The position numbers were made by a program, and so were the translations under genes. 46,989 nucleotides of DNA from Gammaproteobacteria bacterium (GTDB lineage Bacteria; Pseudomonadota; Gammaproteobacteria; Steroidobacterales; Steroidobacteraceae): contig JANYLM010000020.1 in assembly GCA_025357835.1 (NCBI GenBank), positions 1-46,989 on the forward strand. Direction: 5' to 3'. This document shows, one piece after another, positions 16,523 to 24,991 of the stretch; within the stretch, counting starts at the first letter, position 1; each line of letters begins with the position of its first letter. The notes beneath the pieces were generated by a model. That model was not told where the DNA came from and did not search any database. It worked only from the letters and a program-made list of their open reading frames with translations.

Positions 16523-17449
16523 TTAAGCGACTTTGCTGCGTGCCGGCCAATCGGCAGTCGACTCCTTGCCCAGCACCAGGGCCAAATCCTTCAGCAGGGC
16601 CGCGAGTTCGCCGGCCATGACCGCAAAGTCGATGTCGAACTGTTCCGCCGGATCGACATCATCCCCTGCCGCGGGCTCCTTGCTCATTTCAAGAAACTCC
16701 AGTCGTTTGACCTGCAGCTTGTCGGTGATCACAAAGGACACCCGACCGTTCCACGTCAATCCAAGGCGCGTTGGGTATTTCCCCGATGCCAGATGCGCTT
16801 GAATTTCCTTGCCGTCCAGGGGATGACGCGTGTAGCGAATAATGGTCTTGGATTTGTCGGCGGTCTGCAGCTCCAAGTCGTCGTCGATGGAAAAGCGCCC
16901 CGGCGCTTCACCGCGCAGCAGCCATGACGCCATGACGGCGGGCGGCGAGCGCTCGGTTTCGATGCCGAGCGGCGCGAAACTACCCAGGGTATCGCCCAAG
17001 GTCTCCACGACGCTCTCGGCGCGGTTGATTCCCGCGGCATCCACGGCGAACCAACCGGCCTGGGGATCAATCCAGGCGCGCGTCATGCGGCGTCGCGTGA
17101 GCGCGCGCGCACGCAGCTCATCGGCCACACGGGCCCGCAGATCGCGCATCTGCTTGCGCCCGACGGGAAACCCCTGTTCCTGTGCCTGTACTTCCGCCCG
17201 CTCCTGCGCGACCTGTTTGATGATCGATCCGGGAAGCAGCTTCTGATTCTCGCCCAGCGCAATCATGTGCTGCTGATTGACCGTATGCAGCAAGCGGCCG
17301 CCGCTGGTGACCGGCACCCAACCGCGGCTCGACAACTCGAACGGTCCGCAGGGCTGCAGAGTACGGCCGGCAAGCTGAAATTCGAGTTCCGCGGCAGTCA
17401 GCGTCCATTCTGCGGGCAAACGATGAAAAACTAGGTTCTTGAACAGCAT
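16523..17449 (-). CDS. rdgC: Recombination-associated protein RdgC
   Basis: The protein is 308 residues from the ATG at 17449 (MLFKNLVFHRL), the usual RdgC opening; the 15-base-longer frame begins with TTG and is less likely. Typical blocks are FELSSRGWVPV (near 38-48), the basic stretch ALTRRRMTRAWID and the C-terminal LTWNGRVSFVITDKLQVKRLEF. RdgC forms a ring dimer around DNA and limits RecA loading at replication forks. It is cytoplasmic and nucleoid-associated. The gene is convergent with the amidase gene, 3 bases apart, and divergent from the four-cysteine exported protein. Length matches the family (about 300). Confidence 0.93.
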   Translation of the reverse strand: MLFKNLVFHRLPAEWTLTAAELEFQLAGRTLQPCGPFELSSRGWVPVTSGGRLLHTVNQQHMIALGENQKLLPGSIIKQVAQERAEVQAQEQGFPVGRKQMRDLRARVADELRARALTRRRMTRAWIDPQAGWFAVDAAGINRAESVVETLGDTLGSFAPLGIETERSPPAVMASWLLRGEAPGRFSIDDDLELQTADKSKTIIRYTRHPLDGKEIQAHLASGKYPTRLGLTWNGRVSFVITDKLQVKRLEFLEMSKEPAAGDDVDPAEQFDIDFAVMAGELAALLKDLALVLGKESTADWPARSKVA

Positions 17450-17661
17450 CAGCGGCACCCGCAAAAAGGAAGCGCGAATTATAGGGAGCGCGCGCCGTGA
17501 TTTTTGATTATTTTTGCCTGGCGTTCGACCGACGTGGGCCGTCGGCTGGTATTAGCCGGACATGCCGCGCCTGGAACAGCTCCCTGTCAAACGATTCGGC
17601 ATCTCCTGCGTTAAGCCCGTAACGGATACAATAGAGCCGCGACACCGTAGGAGCACTTCTC

Positions 17662-18228
17662 ATGAACACAAGCTGGAAATTCGCGGCCATTCTCGGCTGC
17701 ACCCTGTTCCCCGCCCTGCTCGTCTCGCGCATCAGCGCTGCCGACGAATCGGCACAGGAGCGCGGTGTTTGGCACAAGCATGAGTACTCCTTTGCCTACA
17801 TGGGCTTTACCTCCAAGTATTCCTGTGACGGCCTCGCCGACAAGATCAAATTGCTGCTGATAGCCGCCGGCGCAAGACAGGATGCGAAGTCGCGGCCCGG
17901 CGCATGTGCAGAAGGCTTTGGGCGGCCGGACAGGTTTGCACGGGCCAATCTGACTTTCTACACGCTGGCGCCGAACGGAGCGGATACGGCCACCGATGGT
18001 AAAGCTGTGGCGGGAGTGTGGCGGTCCGTATCCTTTGCCGATCGCTCGCCGCGCGAATTGAGCACCGGCGACTGCGAACTTGTCGAGCAATTTCGCAACA
18101 ATGTGCTGCCGATGTTCAATACGCGCAATGTCGACTATCGCACCACCTGCGTCCCGCACCAGATTTCTGGTTCGGTCATTCGTCTGCAATTCGAGTCTTT
18201 CGCTGCGGCGCCGACCCGCCCGCACTAA
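17662..18228 (+). CDS. Exported four-cysteine protein of unknown function (paralogue B)
   Basis: This is a 188-residue relative of the protein at 8853-9488. A signal peptide is seen at 1-27 (WKFAAILGCTLFPALLVSR then ISAADE). The mature part has four cysteines at 55, 82, 138 and 163, and shared blocks GFTSKYSCDGL, AGARQD, TFYTLAPNG, DCELVEQF and NVDYRTTCVPHQI. The start has a good AGGAG 10 bases upstream, and a TACAAT at 17627-17632 may be its -10 box. Neighbours are rdgC (divergent) and the SPOR-like gene (convergent), so context gives no function. It is probably a disulfide-stabilised periplasmic protein. Confidence 0.75.
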   Translation: MNTSWKFAAILGCTLFPALLVSRISAADESAQERGVWHKHEYSFAYMGFTSKYSCDGLADKIKLLLIAAGARQDAKSRPGACAEGFGRPDRFARANLTFYTLAPNGADTATDGKAVAGVWRSVSFADRSPRELSTGDCELVEQFRNNVLPMFNTRNVDYRTTCVPHQISGSVIRLQFESFAAAPTRPH

Positions 18229-18280
18229 CCGCCGGCTTAGTCGGCCGGTACTTAGCGTGGTGCATCGATGATCGCCCTCG

Positions 18281-19627
18281 TTACTTGGCGGCTGTCTGGC
18301 CGATGCGTTTTTCGCGAATGTATCGCTCGTCCGTAATTTCGATGACCGCTTGTTTGCCTGTCGCGCCGACGTCTTTGCGGGGTTCGAGTGGATGGTCGGT
18401 AAATCGATCGCGCTCCGCGGAACTCACGCGCTTGATGCTGGGTTTCTCATAGAACGCGGTAAGGTAACTGGCGACGGCAGCGGCGGCGCTTTGCTCGCTG
18501 AAAAAGCCCACGCGTAGAGCATGCACTATGCGGCCTTGATCGATTCCCGCCACGCAGTACAAGCGGTACACGCTGAAGATATCGAGATTGGGGACAGTCT
18601 CCGGGTCAAAGGCCTCCTCCGATAGCGACAGTTGTATGGCGAACCAGCGCGACGCCTGGTCATTTTCCAGCTCCAGCTGTGTTAGCGCGCGAATGGTTTG
18701 CGTGGTTTCGAGGTCGGGCACTCGCTTGCCGAATTGTCCCGCTAATCGAGGTGTGGACGCGCTCGGCGCAGGCAGCGCCGAAGGCGCGAGCGCAGTCGCC
18801 ACAGCCGGCGCTGTTGCACGCACGACCGAATGCGTGGACGCAGCTATCGCCGAAGGTGCCGGCGCACGCACGGCTGGAGGCGTCGGTACAGGCGCGGCCG
18901 CAGGCGCGGCCGCAGGCGCGGCGGCAGGCACGGCTGCAGCTGCGCGGGCGGGAACCCTTTGTTCCGGCGTGGGCACTGGCATTGCACTCGCGACTGTTGG
19001 TGTCACAGCATCGACCGGCTTCGCAGCCACGGGCGTGGGCGGCGCGGGAGCCGATGCAGGCGTGCGCACTGGAATCTTTCGTTCCGAAGTAGGCGCCGAC
19101 GGAGCTAGCGTGGTCGGCAGGACTCGCTTATTTGGCCTTGTGGGAACGGGTTGGGACAAGGTCGGCACCGCTGCCGATATGCGATCCGTGGGCGGAACAA
19201 TCGCGGTAGGTGCTGGCGAACCCGGGGCCTTGGCGGCAAGGGGTTTGGACGGCGCAGGCGACTTCGCCTGCAGAGTGGCGATAGCACGCAAGTCATCCGC
19301 GTCTGCGGTTGCCGGCAGCGCGCTGGGATAGTCGTCCCGCACTTTCTTCAGGGCGGCGTCCGCGTCGTCCTCGTTGGAAAACGGACCGAGCCGCAATCGA
19401 TAACGCACGCGTCCATCTTCGGTGCGTTGTACTTGATAAAGATACGCGTCCTGGTATCCGGCGATACCCTTTGCGGGAACGGCTATGGGCGCGGACGAGG
19501 CGCTGAGATTGATCACGAAAGGCCCCCGGCCACCGAGCCGGGACGTTTCCGGCAAAGGCGCCAGTAAGTCATCTATGGTCAGATGCCAAATTTCCCCGGT
19601 CGACGGCGAATCTATCAGCCCAGCCAT
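18281..19627 (-). CDS. Protein with two SPOR-like domains and a long Pro/Ala linker
   Basis: The protein is 448 residues from the ATG at 19627; the frame stays open to a TTG at 19807, so the start is uncertain. An N-terminal segment (about 30-120: INLSASSAPI, YLYQVQR, YRLRLGPFSNEDDADAAL) and a C-terminal one (WFAIQLSLS, YRLYCV, ALRVGFFSEQSAAAAV) both look like SPOR folds, which bind denuded septal peptidoglycan. About 190 residues of Pro/Ala/Val/Thr-rich linker separate them. No signal peptide or membrane helix is seen near the chosen start, which is odd for a SPOR protein. It is convergent with the exported-protein gene. SPOR assignment is by pattern only. Confidence 0.6.
   Translation of the reverse strand: MAGLIDSPSTGEIWHLTIDDLLAPLPETSRLGGRGPFVINLSASSAPIAVPAKGIAGYQDAYLYQVQRTEDGRVRYRLRLGPFSNEDDADAALKKVRDDYPSALPATADADDLRAIATLQAKSPAPSKPLAAKAPGSPAPTAIVPPTDRISAAVPTLSQPVPTRPNKRVLPTTLAPSAPTSERKIPVRTPASAPAPPTPVAAKPVDAVTPTVASAMPVPTPEQRVPARAAAAVPAAAPAAAPAAAPVPTPPAVRAPAPSAIAASTHSVVRATAPAVATALAPSALPAPSASTPRLAGQFGKRVPDLETTQTIRALTQLELENDQASRWFAIQLSLSEEAFDPETVPNLDIFSVYRLYCVAGIDQGRIVHALRVGFFSEQSAAAAVASYLTAFYEKPSIKRVSSAERDRFTDHPLEPRKDVGATGKQAVIEITDERYIREKRIGQTAAK
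18889..18936. repeat. Four tandem 12-base repeats in the Pro/Ala linker
   Basis: The unit CAGGCGCGGCCG repeats four times (18889, 18901, 18913, 18925), with 0, 0, 1 and 2 mismatches. On the minus strand it codes for repeated Pro-Ala-Ala-Ala. Such in-frame repeats can gain or lose units by slippage without breaking the frame. Confidence 0.8.
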
Positions 19628-19888
19628 AATTGATTTTCCACGAGCAGTTGCAGCACCCTGAGGATAGTGGGCAAGCATCTCCGGTGATACCGTGACCGCC
19701 GTCTCCTCGCGGCGACAAACTCTATTTATGTCAAGAAGACTGCGAGCGGGTGACCTCGCTCGATGAACGCGAGCACTCGGTACTGTCATCCGCAAGGTGC
19801 TACGCAATATAAATCACGCAGGTTATGTCCACTGCTCACCCTCGCGCATTCAATATGTGTCAAGGCGGACCATCGGCCCGGTGCCCGT

Positions 19889-21613
19889 TCACGGGCCAGT
19901 CCTTTCCACCCTCGCCGCATAGACTTCGCGTCCATCGAGATAAGTCGCCTGCACCCGCGTGTTGTGCAAATCGAAGACATCGATCGAGAAGATATCGCGA
20001 TCGAGCACGATGAAATCGCCGCGCTTGCCTGCCTCGAGACTGCCGGTCGTACGCTCCTGCTTCAACGCCGACGCCGCGTTGATGGTGTAGGCATCGACCA
20101 TGTCCTGAAGCGTCAGGCTTTGTTCGGGCAGCAGCGCCGGCTGGCCCCGACCCTCGGAGCGGGTAATGGCATGCTCCATGGCCGCGAAGGCATTGAATGT
20201 ACTGACGCTCCAATCGCTGCCGCCGGCAATCAAGGCGCCCGCATCGCGCAACGAGCGTGCCGGGTAGAGATGCATAGAACGCTGGGGCCCAAGATACCTG
20301 GTGGTCGCCTTATCGACATAATTATCGCGCTGCGCCCACAGCAGCTGAAAATTGGCGATGACGCCTAATTCCTTGAAGCGCGGAAAGTCGGCGGGGTCGA
20401 TGAGTTCCAGGTGCGCGATTTGGTCGCGATTGTCCAGGGCGCCGTTGTGGTGCCTGGCGTCGGCAATCGCATCCAACGCGGAGCGAACGGCTCGGTCGCC
20501 GATCGCATGAATATGCACGGTCAGGCCGGCGGCGTCCGCTGCGGTCACGATCTTATTCAGATTGGCCTGCTCGAAGTATGACGGGCCCCGATTGTGGGTG
20601 GGGTGGCCCTGGGCGTCGAGATAGGGTTCCAGCAAGGCAGCCGTCTGCGACGGATACTCTATTACGCCGTCGGCAAAGATTTTCACGGCATCGGCGCGCA
20701 AGAAGTCAGGATCGATCGCCCATTTCGCGCGAAACCGGGTCGCCTTGTCGATCAATGCCGCCGCCGGCTCGTGAAGGTTCTTCAGATGAAACGAGGCGCG
20801 CACCCGCATATTCAGCCGATGAGTATCATACAAACGCTTGTAAATCTGCATGGTATGGTCATCGACGGCTGCGTCCTGCACCGACGTGATGCCGATGGCC
20901 CGCATGGAATCCAGTGCCTTATTGAGCTGTGAAGCTTCGTGGTCGAGGCTGGCCGCGGGTTTTGCGGCCAACACTATCTCGGCGGCGTTGTCGCGCAGTG
21001 TGCCCGTCGGCTGGCCGGCGGCGTCGCGCTCGATATGACCACCGGCGGGGTCCTGGGTTGCGGCCGAGATGTGCGCGAGATTGAGGGCTGGTGAGTTTGC
21101 CCAGACGGTGTGTCCGTCAGATCCGATAAGTAATAGAGGCCGGTCGGACAGCATTGAATCCAGGTCCGTCAGAGTCAGCGTCAGACCGGACGGATTGACC
21201 ATGACGGTTTCGAACCAGAGGGTGCGCTCCCCCGGCGGAGCCGTTAAGCACGCCGCAACGCGGCTCTTGATCGCCGATGGCTCGAGCGCCTTGTCGTCGA
21301 GGCTGCACTTGTCCAGGTCTTGGGCGCTTTGCGCCGGATGGGTATGGGCATCGATAATCCCCGGGATTACTACCCGACCGCCGAGATCGACCTTGCGGGT
21401 GCTGGCGCCGACGAAGGCACTGATGTCCTGATCCGTGCCGATGCCTACGATGGTGTTGCCGCGCAATGCCATCGCCGGTACCACGCTACGCCCTGCATCC
21501 TCGGTGTGGATCTTGCCGTGAAGCAGTACCAGATCGGCAGGCGCCGGCGCTGCGGCGGCGCCCATCCCGAACATGGCGGCCGACACGATGCCCAAAACAT
21601 AGCGCGTCATCAT
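19889..21613 (-). CDS. Exported amidohydrolase (YtcJ-like, amidohydrolase family 3)
   Basis: The protein is 574 residues from the ATG at 21613, which follows GGAG at good spacing; a GTG 15 bases upstream includes that site. A signal peptide is likely (MMTRYVLGIVSAAMFGMGAAAA). The metal-dependent hydrolase core shows GRVVIPGIIDAHTHP near 82-96, the His pair in TVHIHAIGDRAV near 368-379, the His in AHLELI near 398-403 and the Asp in IAGGSDWSVS near 462-471. The C-terminal strand GDFIVLDRDIF completes the composite beta-sandwich. The family cuts amides or imides of varied substrates. It lies 4 bases after the flavin reductase gene and so is co-transcribed with it. Confidence 0.88.
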   Translation of the reverse strand: MMTRYVLGIVSAAMFGMGAAAAPAPADLVLLHGKIHTEDAGRSVVPAMALRGNTIVGIGTDQDISAFVGASTRKVDLGGRVVIPGIIDAHTHPAQSAQDLDKCSLDDKALEPSAIKSRVAACLTAPPGERTLWFETVMVNPSGLTLTLTDLDSMLSDRPLLLIGSDGHTVWANSPALNLAHISAATQDPAGGHIERDAAGQPTGTLRDNAAEIVLAAKPAASLDHEASQLNKALDSMRAIGITSVQDAAVDDHTMQIYKRLYDTHRLNMRVRASFHLKNLHEPAAALIDKATRFRAKWAIDPDFLRADAVKIFADGVIEYPSQTAALLEPYLDAQGHPTHNRGPSYFEQANLNKIVTAADAAGLTVHIHAIGDRAVRSALDAIADARHHNGALDNRDQIAHLELIDPADFPRFKELGVIANFQLLWAQRDNYVDKATTRYLGPQRSMHLYPARSLRDAGALIAGGSDWSVSTFNAFAAMEHAITRSEGRGQPALLPEQSLTLQDMVDAYTINAASALKQERTTGSLEAGKRGDFIVLDRDIFSIDVFDLHNTRVQATYLDGREVYAARVERTGP

Positions 21614-21617
21614 TGCT

Positions 21618-22184
21618 CTAATCTCCACTTAGGGGTCGTGCAAAGCTCATCACTTCGCCGGCAATTAGATCCAGCATCTGCGCAACCCGGGGTACCCTGC
21701 AAATACCATCCTCGTCGAATACTCTTTCCGCCGAATTGATGGCGGCGCCCAGCGGAGTCGGCCAACCGCGCAATGCATGCACGATGTCGCGCAAGGCCCC
21801 CAGAGTATTGACCGCTCCGGGCCACCCGCCCGCCGTCGCTATACAGCCGACGGCGCGGCCGCTGAAGTAGGGCCGTACATCCGTGCGCAAGTCCTCCGCG
21901 TAGTCCAAGGCGTTCTTCACCAGCCCTGAAATGCTGCCGTGATAGCCCGGCGATCCTAAAATGATGCCGTCGGCCAAAGCCAGTTCCGCCACCAGGTCTC
22001 GGGCCGCATCGCTGCGTTCCGGATTGTCGGGTTGGTACAGTGGCAGTTGCAGCGAGGAACCGCTGATGAGCTTGGTTCTCGCCCCCGCTCGTTGCACGGC
22101 GGCGAGGACATAGCGCATGGCTCTTTCGGTAGACGAATTAGCGCGCAATGTTCCGCCAACGGCAACGATGTAGGGTGAACTCAA
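21618..22184 (-). CDS. NAD(P)H-dependent FMN reductase family protein
   Basis: The 188-residue flavodoxin-like protein has GGTLRANSSTERA (10-22), an FMN-phosphate loop, and SPGYHGSISGLVKNALDY near 78-95, the typical flavin-binding segment of NADPH-dependent FMN reductases and azoreductases. It would supply reduced FMN or reduce quinones or azo compounds in the cytoplasm. The start is a TTG at 22184 preceded by GGATAGG; no ATG is available early enough. It is the first gene of a pair with the exported amidohydrolase; the link between the two is unclear. Confidence 0.85.
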   Translation of the reverse strand: MSSPYIVAVGGTLRANSSTERAMRYVLAAVQRAGARTKLISGSSLQLPLYQPDNPERSDAARDLVAELALADGIILGSPGYHGSISGLVKNALDYAEDLRTDVRPYFSGRAVGCIATAGGWPGAVNTLGALRDIVHALRGWPTPLGAAINSAERVFDEDGICRVPRVAQMLDLIAGEVMSFARPLSGD

Positions 22185-22243
22185 ATGCCTATCCAGGTAA
22201 AAACCGACGTAGCGCAGATCCTACACGGTATCGCTTGAATTGA

Positions 22244-23803
22244 TCAGTGAGCCGAGTCGGTTCCGCGCGCTGTAAACGGCGGCTTAGCGAGCCAGACAAA
22301 GGGTATCAATACCAAGTACAGCCATCCGAGGAAGTGGAACACATCATTAACCCCCAAGGTCATCGCCTGGCGGGTGATGAGCTGCTCGACGTATTGAAAG
22401 GCGCCCGAGTCGGTAACCCCATGGCTGCCGAGCTGCGCCCGATATTGAGTCCACGCGCCGGCGGCGTTGTGGACGTGTTCAGTCAGTACCGCGTGATGGT
22501 AATCCGTACGCCGGTTCCACATGAATACGGTGGTTGCGGTGGCAATGCTACCCGACATGGTGCGCACGAAATTACTCAAACCCGAGGCGGACGCCAACTC
22601 GTTGGGCGCAATCCCGGACAGCAATATCTGATTCAGCGGCAGGAAGAAAAACGCTATACCCAGGCCTTGCAGGAATCTCGGCGTAGCGAATTGTGCGAAG
22701 CTAGCGGTTTCGTTAAGCGTGGCGGTCCAAAAAATGGCGAGGCCGAACACGCAGAACGCGAAGCTCGAGGCCAGCCGCAGGTTCAATCGATTCATATTCC
22801 GGCCCACAATGGGCGCCGCCACCAAGGCCAGCAGTCCGACCGGCGCCACCGCCAACCCAGCCCATGTGGCGGTATAACCCACCGTGGTTTGCAGCCACAG
22901 CGGGAAAATGACATTGACGCCGGAGAATGCGAAATAGGCGACGCCGATCACCAGGGTGCCGACCCGAAAATTGCGCCGCGCGAACATATGCAGGTCGATT
23001 ACCGGATGCTTATCGGTGAGCTCCCATGGAATGAGGAAGGTAATGCTGATCAGGGACGCCAAGCCTGCCGCCACAATGATTGGTGAATTGAACCAATCCC
23101 TCTCGTTACCGTTGTCCAGCAGGAACTGTAAGCTGCCGACGCCGATGACCAGCAGCGCTAGCCCGATGACATCGATGGGCAATTTCACCGTCTTGGATTC
23201 GCGATGACGCAGGATCGACCAGCTCGCCACCGCAGCGAATGCCCCCACTGGCAGGTTGATATAGAACAGCCAAGGCCAGGATAAATTATCCGTGATCCAA
23301 CCGCCGATGATGGGCCCGCAAATAGGCGCGATCATGATCACCATGGCCCACAACGCAATCGCCATGCCGCGCCTTTCGATCGGATAATTGCGCAGCAGTA
23401 TGGCCTGCGCCACCGACATCATTGGACCGGACACCAGTCCTTGAATCAGACGCGCCCCGACCAGCATGGGCAGGCTGGTGGCCAAACCGCAGACAGCCGA
23501 GAAACACATGAACAACAGAATTGAAGTCACGAAGGTTTTGACTTCGCCGAAGCGCCGCCCAATCCACCCGGTCAGGGGCTGCATGATGGCCGCCGCCAGC
23601 ATGTAGGAACTGATGGCCCAGGTGCCCTCCGACGTGCTGACCCCGAGGCTGCCCGCGATCGCCGGCACGGAGACGTTGACAATGGTCATATCAAGAATTT
23701 CCATGAACGACGCGGTGGCGATCGCCGCCGTCAGGAACAAGAGCTTGCCGCCGCGCAGCGGCGGGTACTCAAACGCGTCGGCAGGCTGTGCGGACTCCGC
23801 CAA
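22244..23803 (-). CDS. DHA2-family MFS drug exporter (EmrB-like)
   Basis: The 519-residue protein is an inner-membrane drug:proton antiporter of the 14-helix DHA2 type. Helix 1 carries LDMTIVNVSVPAIAGSLG (motif D1-like, near 38-55); then come WIGRRFGEVKTF (motif A) near 81-92, RLIQGLVSGPMM (motif B) near 118-129 and GPIIGGWITDNLSWPW (motif C) near 162-177. It works with the adaptor and OMF encoded directly upstream. The TTG start at 23803 lies in the same frame as the adaptor gene, separated by one TAG and three codons. It is the last gene of the MarR-led operon. Confidence 0.9.
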   Translation of the reverse strand: MAESAQPADAFEYPPLRGGKLLFLTAAIATASFMEILDMTIVNVSVPAIAGSLGVSTSEGTWAISSYMLAAAIMQPLTGWIGRRFGEVKTFVTSILLFMCFSAVCGLATSLPMLVGARLIQGLVSGPMMSVAQAILLRNYPIERRGMAIALWAMVIMIAPICGPIIGGWITDNLSWPWLFYINLPVGAFAAVASWSILRHRESKTVKLPIDVIGLALLVIGVGSLQFLLDNGNERDWFNSPIIVAAGLASLISITFLIPWELTDKHPVIDLHMFARRNFRVGTLVIGVAYFAFSGVNVIFPLWLQTTVGYTATWAGLAVAPVGLLALVAAPIVGRNMNRLNLRLASSFAFCVFGLAIFWTATLNETASFAQFATPRFLQGLGIAFFFLPLNQILLSGIAPNELASASGLSNFVRTMSGSIATATTVFMWNRRTDYHHAVLTEHVHNAAGAWTQYRAQLGSHGVTDSGAFQYVEQLITRQAMTLGVNDVFHFLGWLYLVLIPFVWLAKPPFTARGTDSAH

Positions 23804-23812
23804 GGGGGCTTG

Positions 23813-24991
23813 CTACTGAGCTTGCCTGAGATTGCGGCTTATGACCGCATCGGCTTCGGCGTTGGCCTTATCGAGGTCCTGGGTGTAGACCTGGGTATCG
23901 CCCACGTGGGCGTCGGTGACATCCATGGCCAACACCAGCCCGTCGCGATTGGTGGTGTCCACGGTCACGGTGGCCGATAGGCCCACGCGCAGCGGCGACT
24001 TCACCAGATCGGCATCGTCGATTTGAATGCGCACCGGCACGCGCTGCACCACCTTGATCCAATTGCCCGATGCGTTCTGCGCCGGCAGCAAGGCGAAGGC
24101 GGCGCCGGTACCGGCCGACATACCCTTCACGTGGCCGTGGAATATAAAGGATCCGCCGTACAAATCGCTGCGCACCTGTGACGGCTGTCCGATTCGCAGA
24201 TGGCGCAGCTGTACTTCCTTGAAATTCGCGTCCACCCACAGGGAGTTCAGCGGAATCACGGTCATCAGCGCCTGCCCTGCCTGGATATGCTGACCCAATT
24301 GCACGCTGCGCTCCGCCACATAGCCGGTGACGGGGGCCACGACGGCATTGCGCCGCGCGGCTATCCACGCATCGCGGTAGGCAGCCTTGGCTTGCAGCAC
24401 CGCAGGGTTGTCTTGCACTGGCGTGCCGTCGACCAAGGCATGCGCCGAGATCGATTGGCGCTCCGCTTGAGTTAACGCGGCCTGAGCCAATGCGACGCTT
24501 TCGCGCGCGTGGCGCACTTCTTCGGGTGCGATGGCATGGTCGGCCAGCAAGGGCTCGCGTTTCGCAAGATCGGCCTGTGCGCGCGCCAACTCCAGTTTTC
24601 GGGTTTCGATGACCGAGTCGTACTGATCCGCCGTCGATTTCTCCTGGCGCACTTGACGCACGGTTTGCGCCAATGCACTGCCGGTACGGCTTAGACCGGT
24701 TTCCGCATCGATAGGGTCGAGACGGACCAGCACCTGACCCGCCTTGGCCAATTGCGTATCGTCGGCGAGCACCGCGACCACCGTGCCGGAGATTTGCGCC
24801 GAGATGACCACCTTGTTGCCGTTTACATAGGCATCGTCGGTCTGCTCGCGCTTTGCCAGCACCAGGACCCAGTAGGCGCCCCATAGCAGGCCCAGGGCGA
24901 TGAATATCAGCGCAATGATAAACAGGATTTTACGCCGCTTACCGTTGGTCGGTTCGGTTGTCGGTGCTGCGGGTGTTACGTTTGCGTTCAT
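23813..24991 (-). CDS. HlyD/EmrA-family periplasmic adaptor
   Basis: The 392-residue membrane-fusion protein has a single N-terminal membrane anchor at about 21-46 (ILFIIALIFIALGLLWGAYWVLVL). A lipoyl/barrel-sandwich half-motif TDDAYVNGNKVVISAQISGTV follows, then an alpha-hairpin (about 100-195), the second lipoyl half (APVTGYVAERSVQLGQHIQAGQ) and a beta-barrel. It links the EmrB-like exporter to the outer-membrane channel. Its ATG overlaps the OMF stop by 4 bases, and its stop lies 9 bases before the exporter start, so the three are co-translated. The order OMF-adaptor-MFS is common in proteobacterial efflux operons. Confidence 0.92.
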   Translation of the reverse strand: MNANVTPAAPTTEPTNGKRRKILFIIALIFIALGLLWGAYWVLVLAKREQTDDAYVNGNKVVISAQISGTVVAVLADDTQLAKAGQVLVRLDPIDAETGLSRTGSALAQTVRQVRQEKSTADQYDSVIETRKLELARAQADLAKREPLLADHAIAPEEVRHARESVALAQAALTQAERQSISAHALVDGTPVQDNPAVLQAKAAYRDAWIAARRNAVVAPVTGYVAERSVQLGQHIQAGQALMTVIPLNSLWVDANFKEVQLRHLRIGQPSQVRSDLYGGSFIFHGHVKGMSAGTGAAFALLPAQNASGNWIKVVQRVPVRIQIDDADLVKSPLRVGLSATVTVDTTNRDGLVLAMDVTDAHVGDTQVYTQDLDKANAEADAVISRNLRQAQ

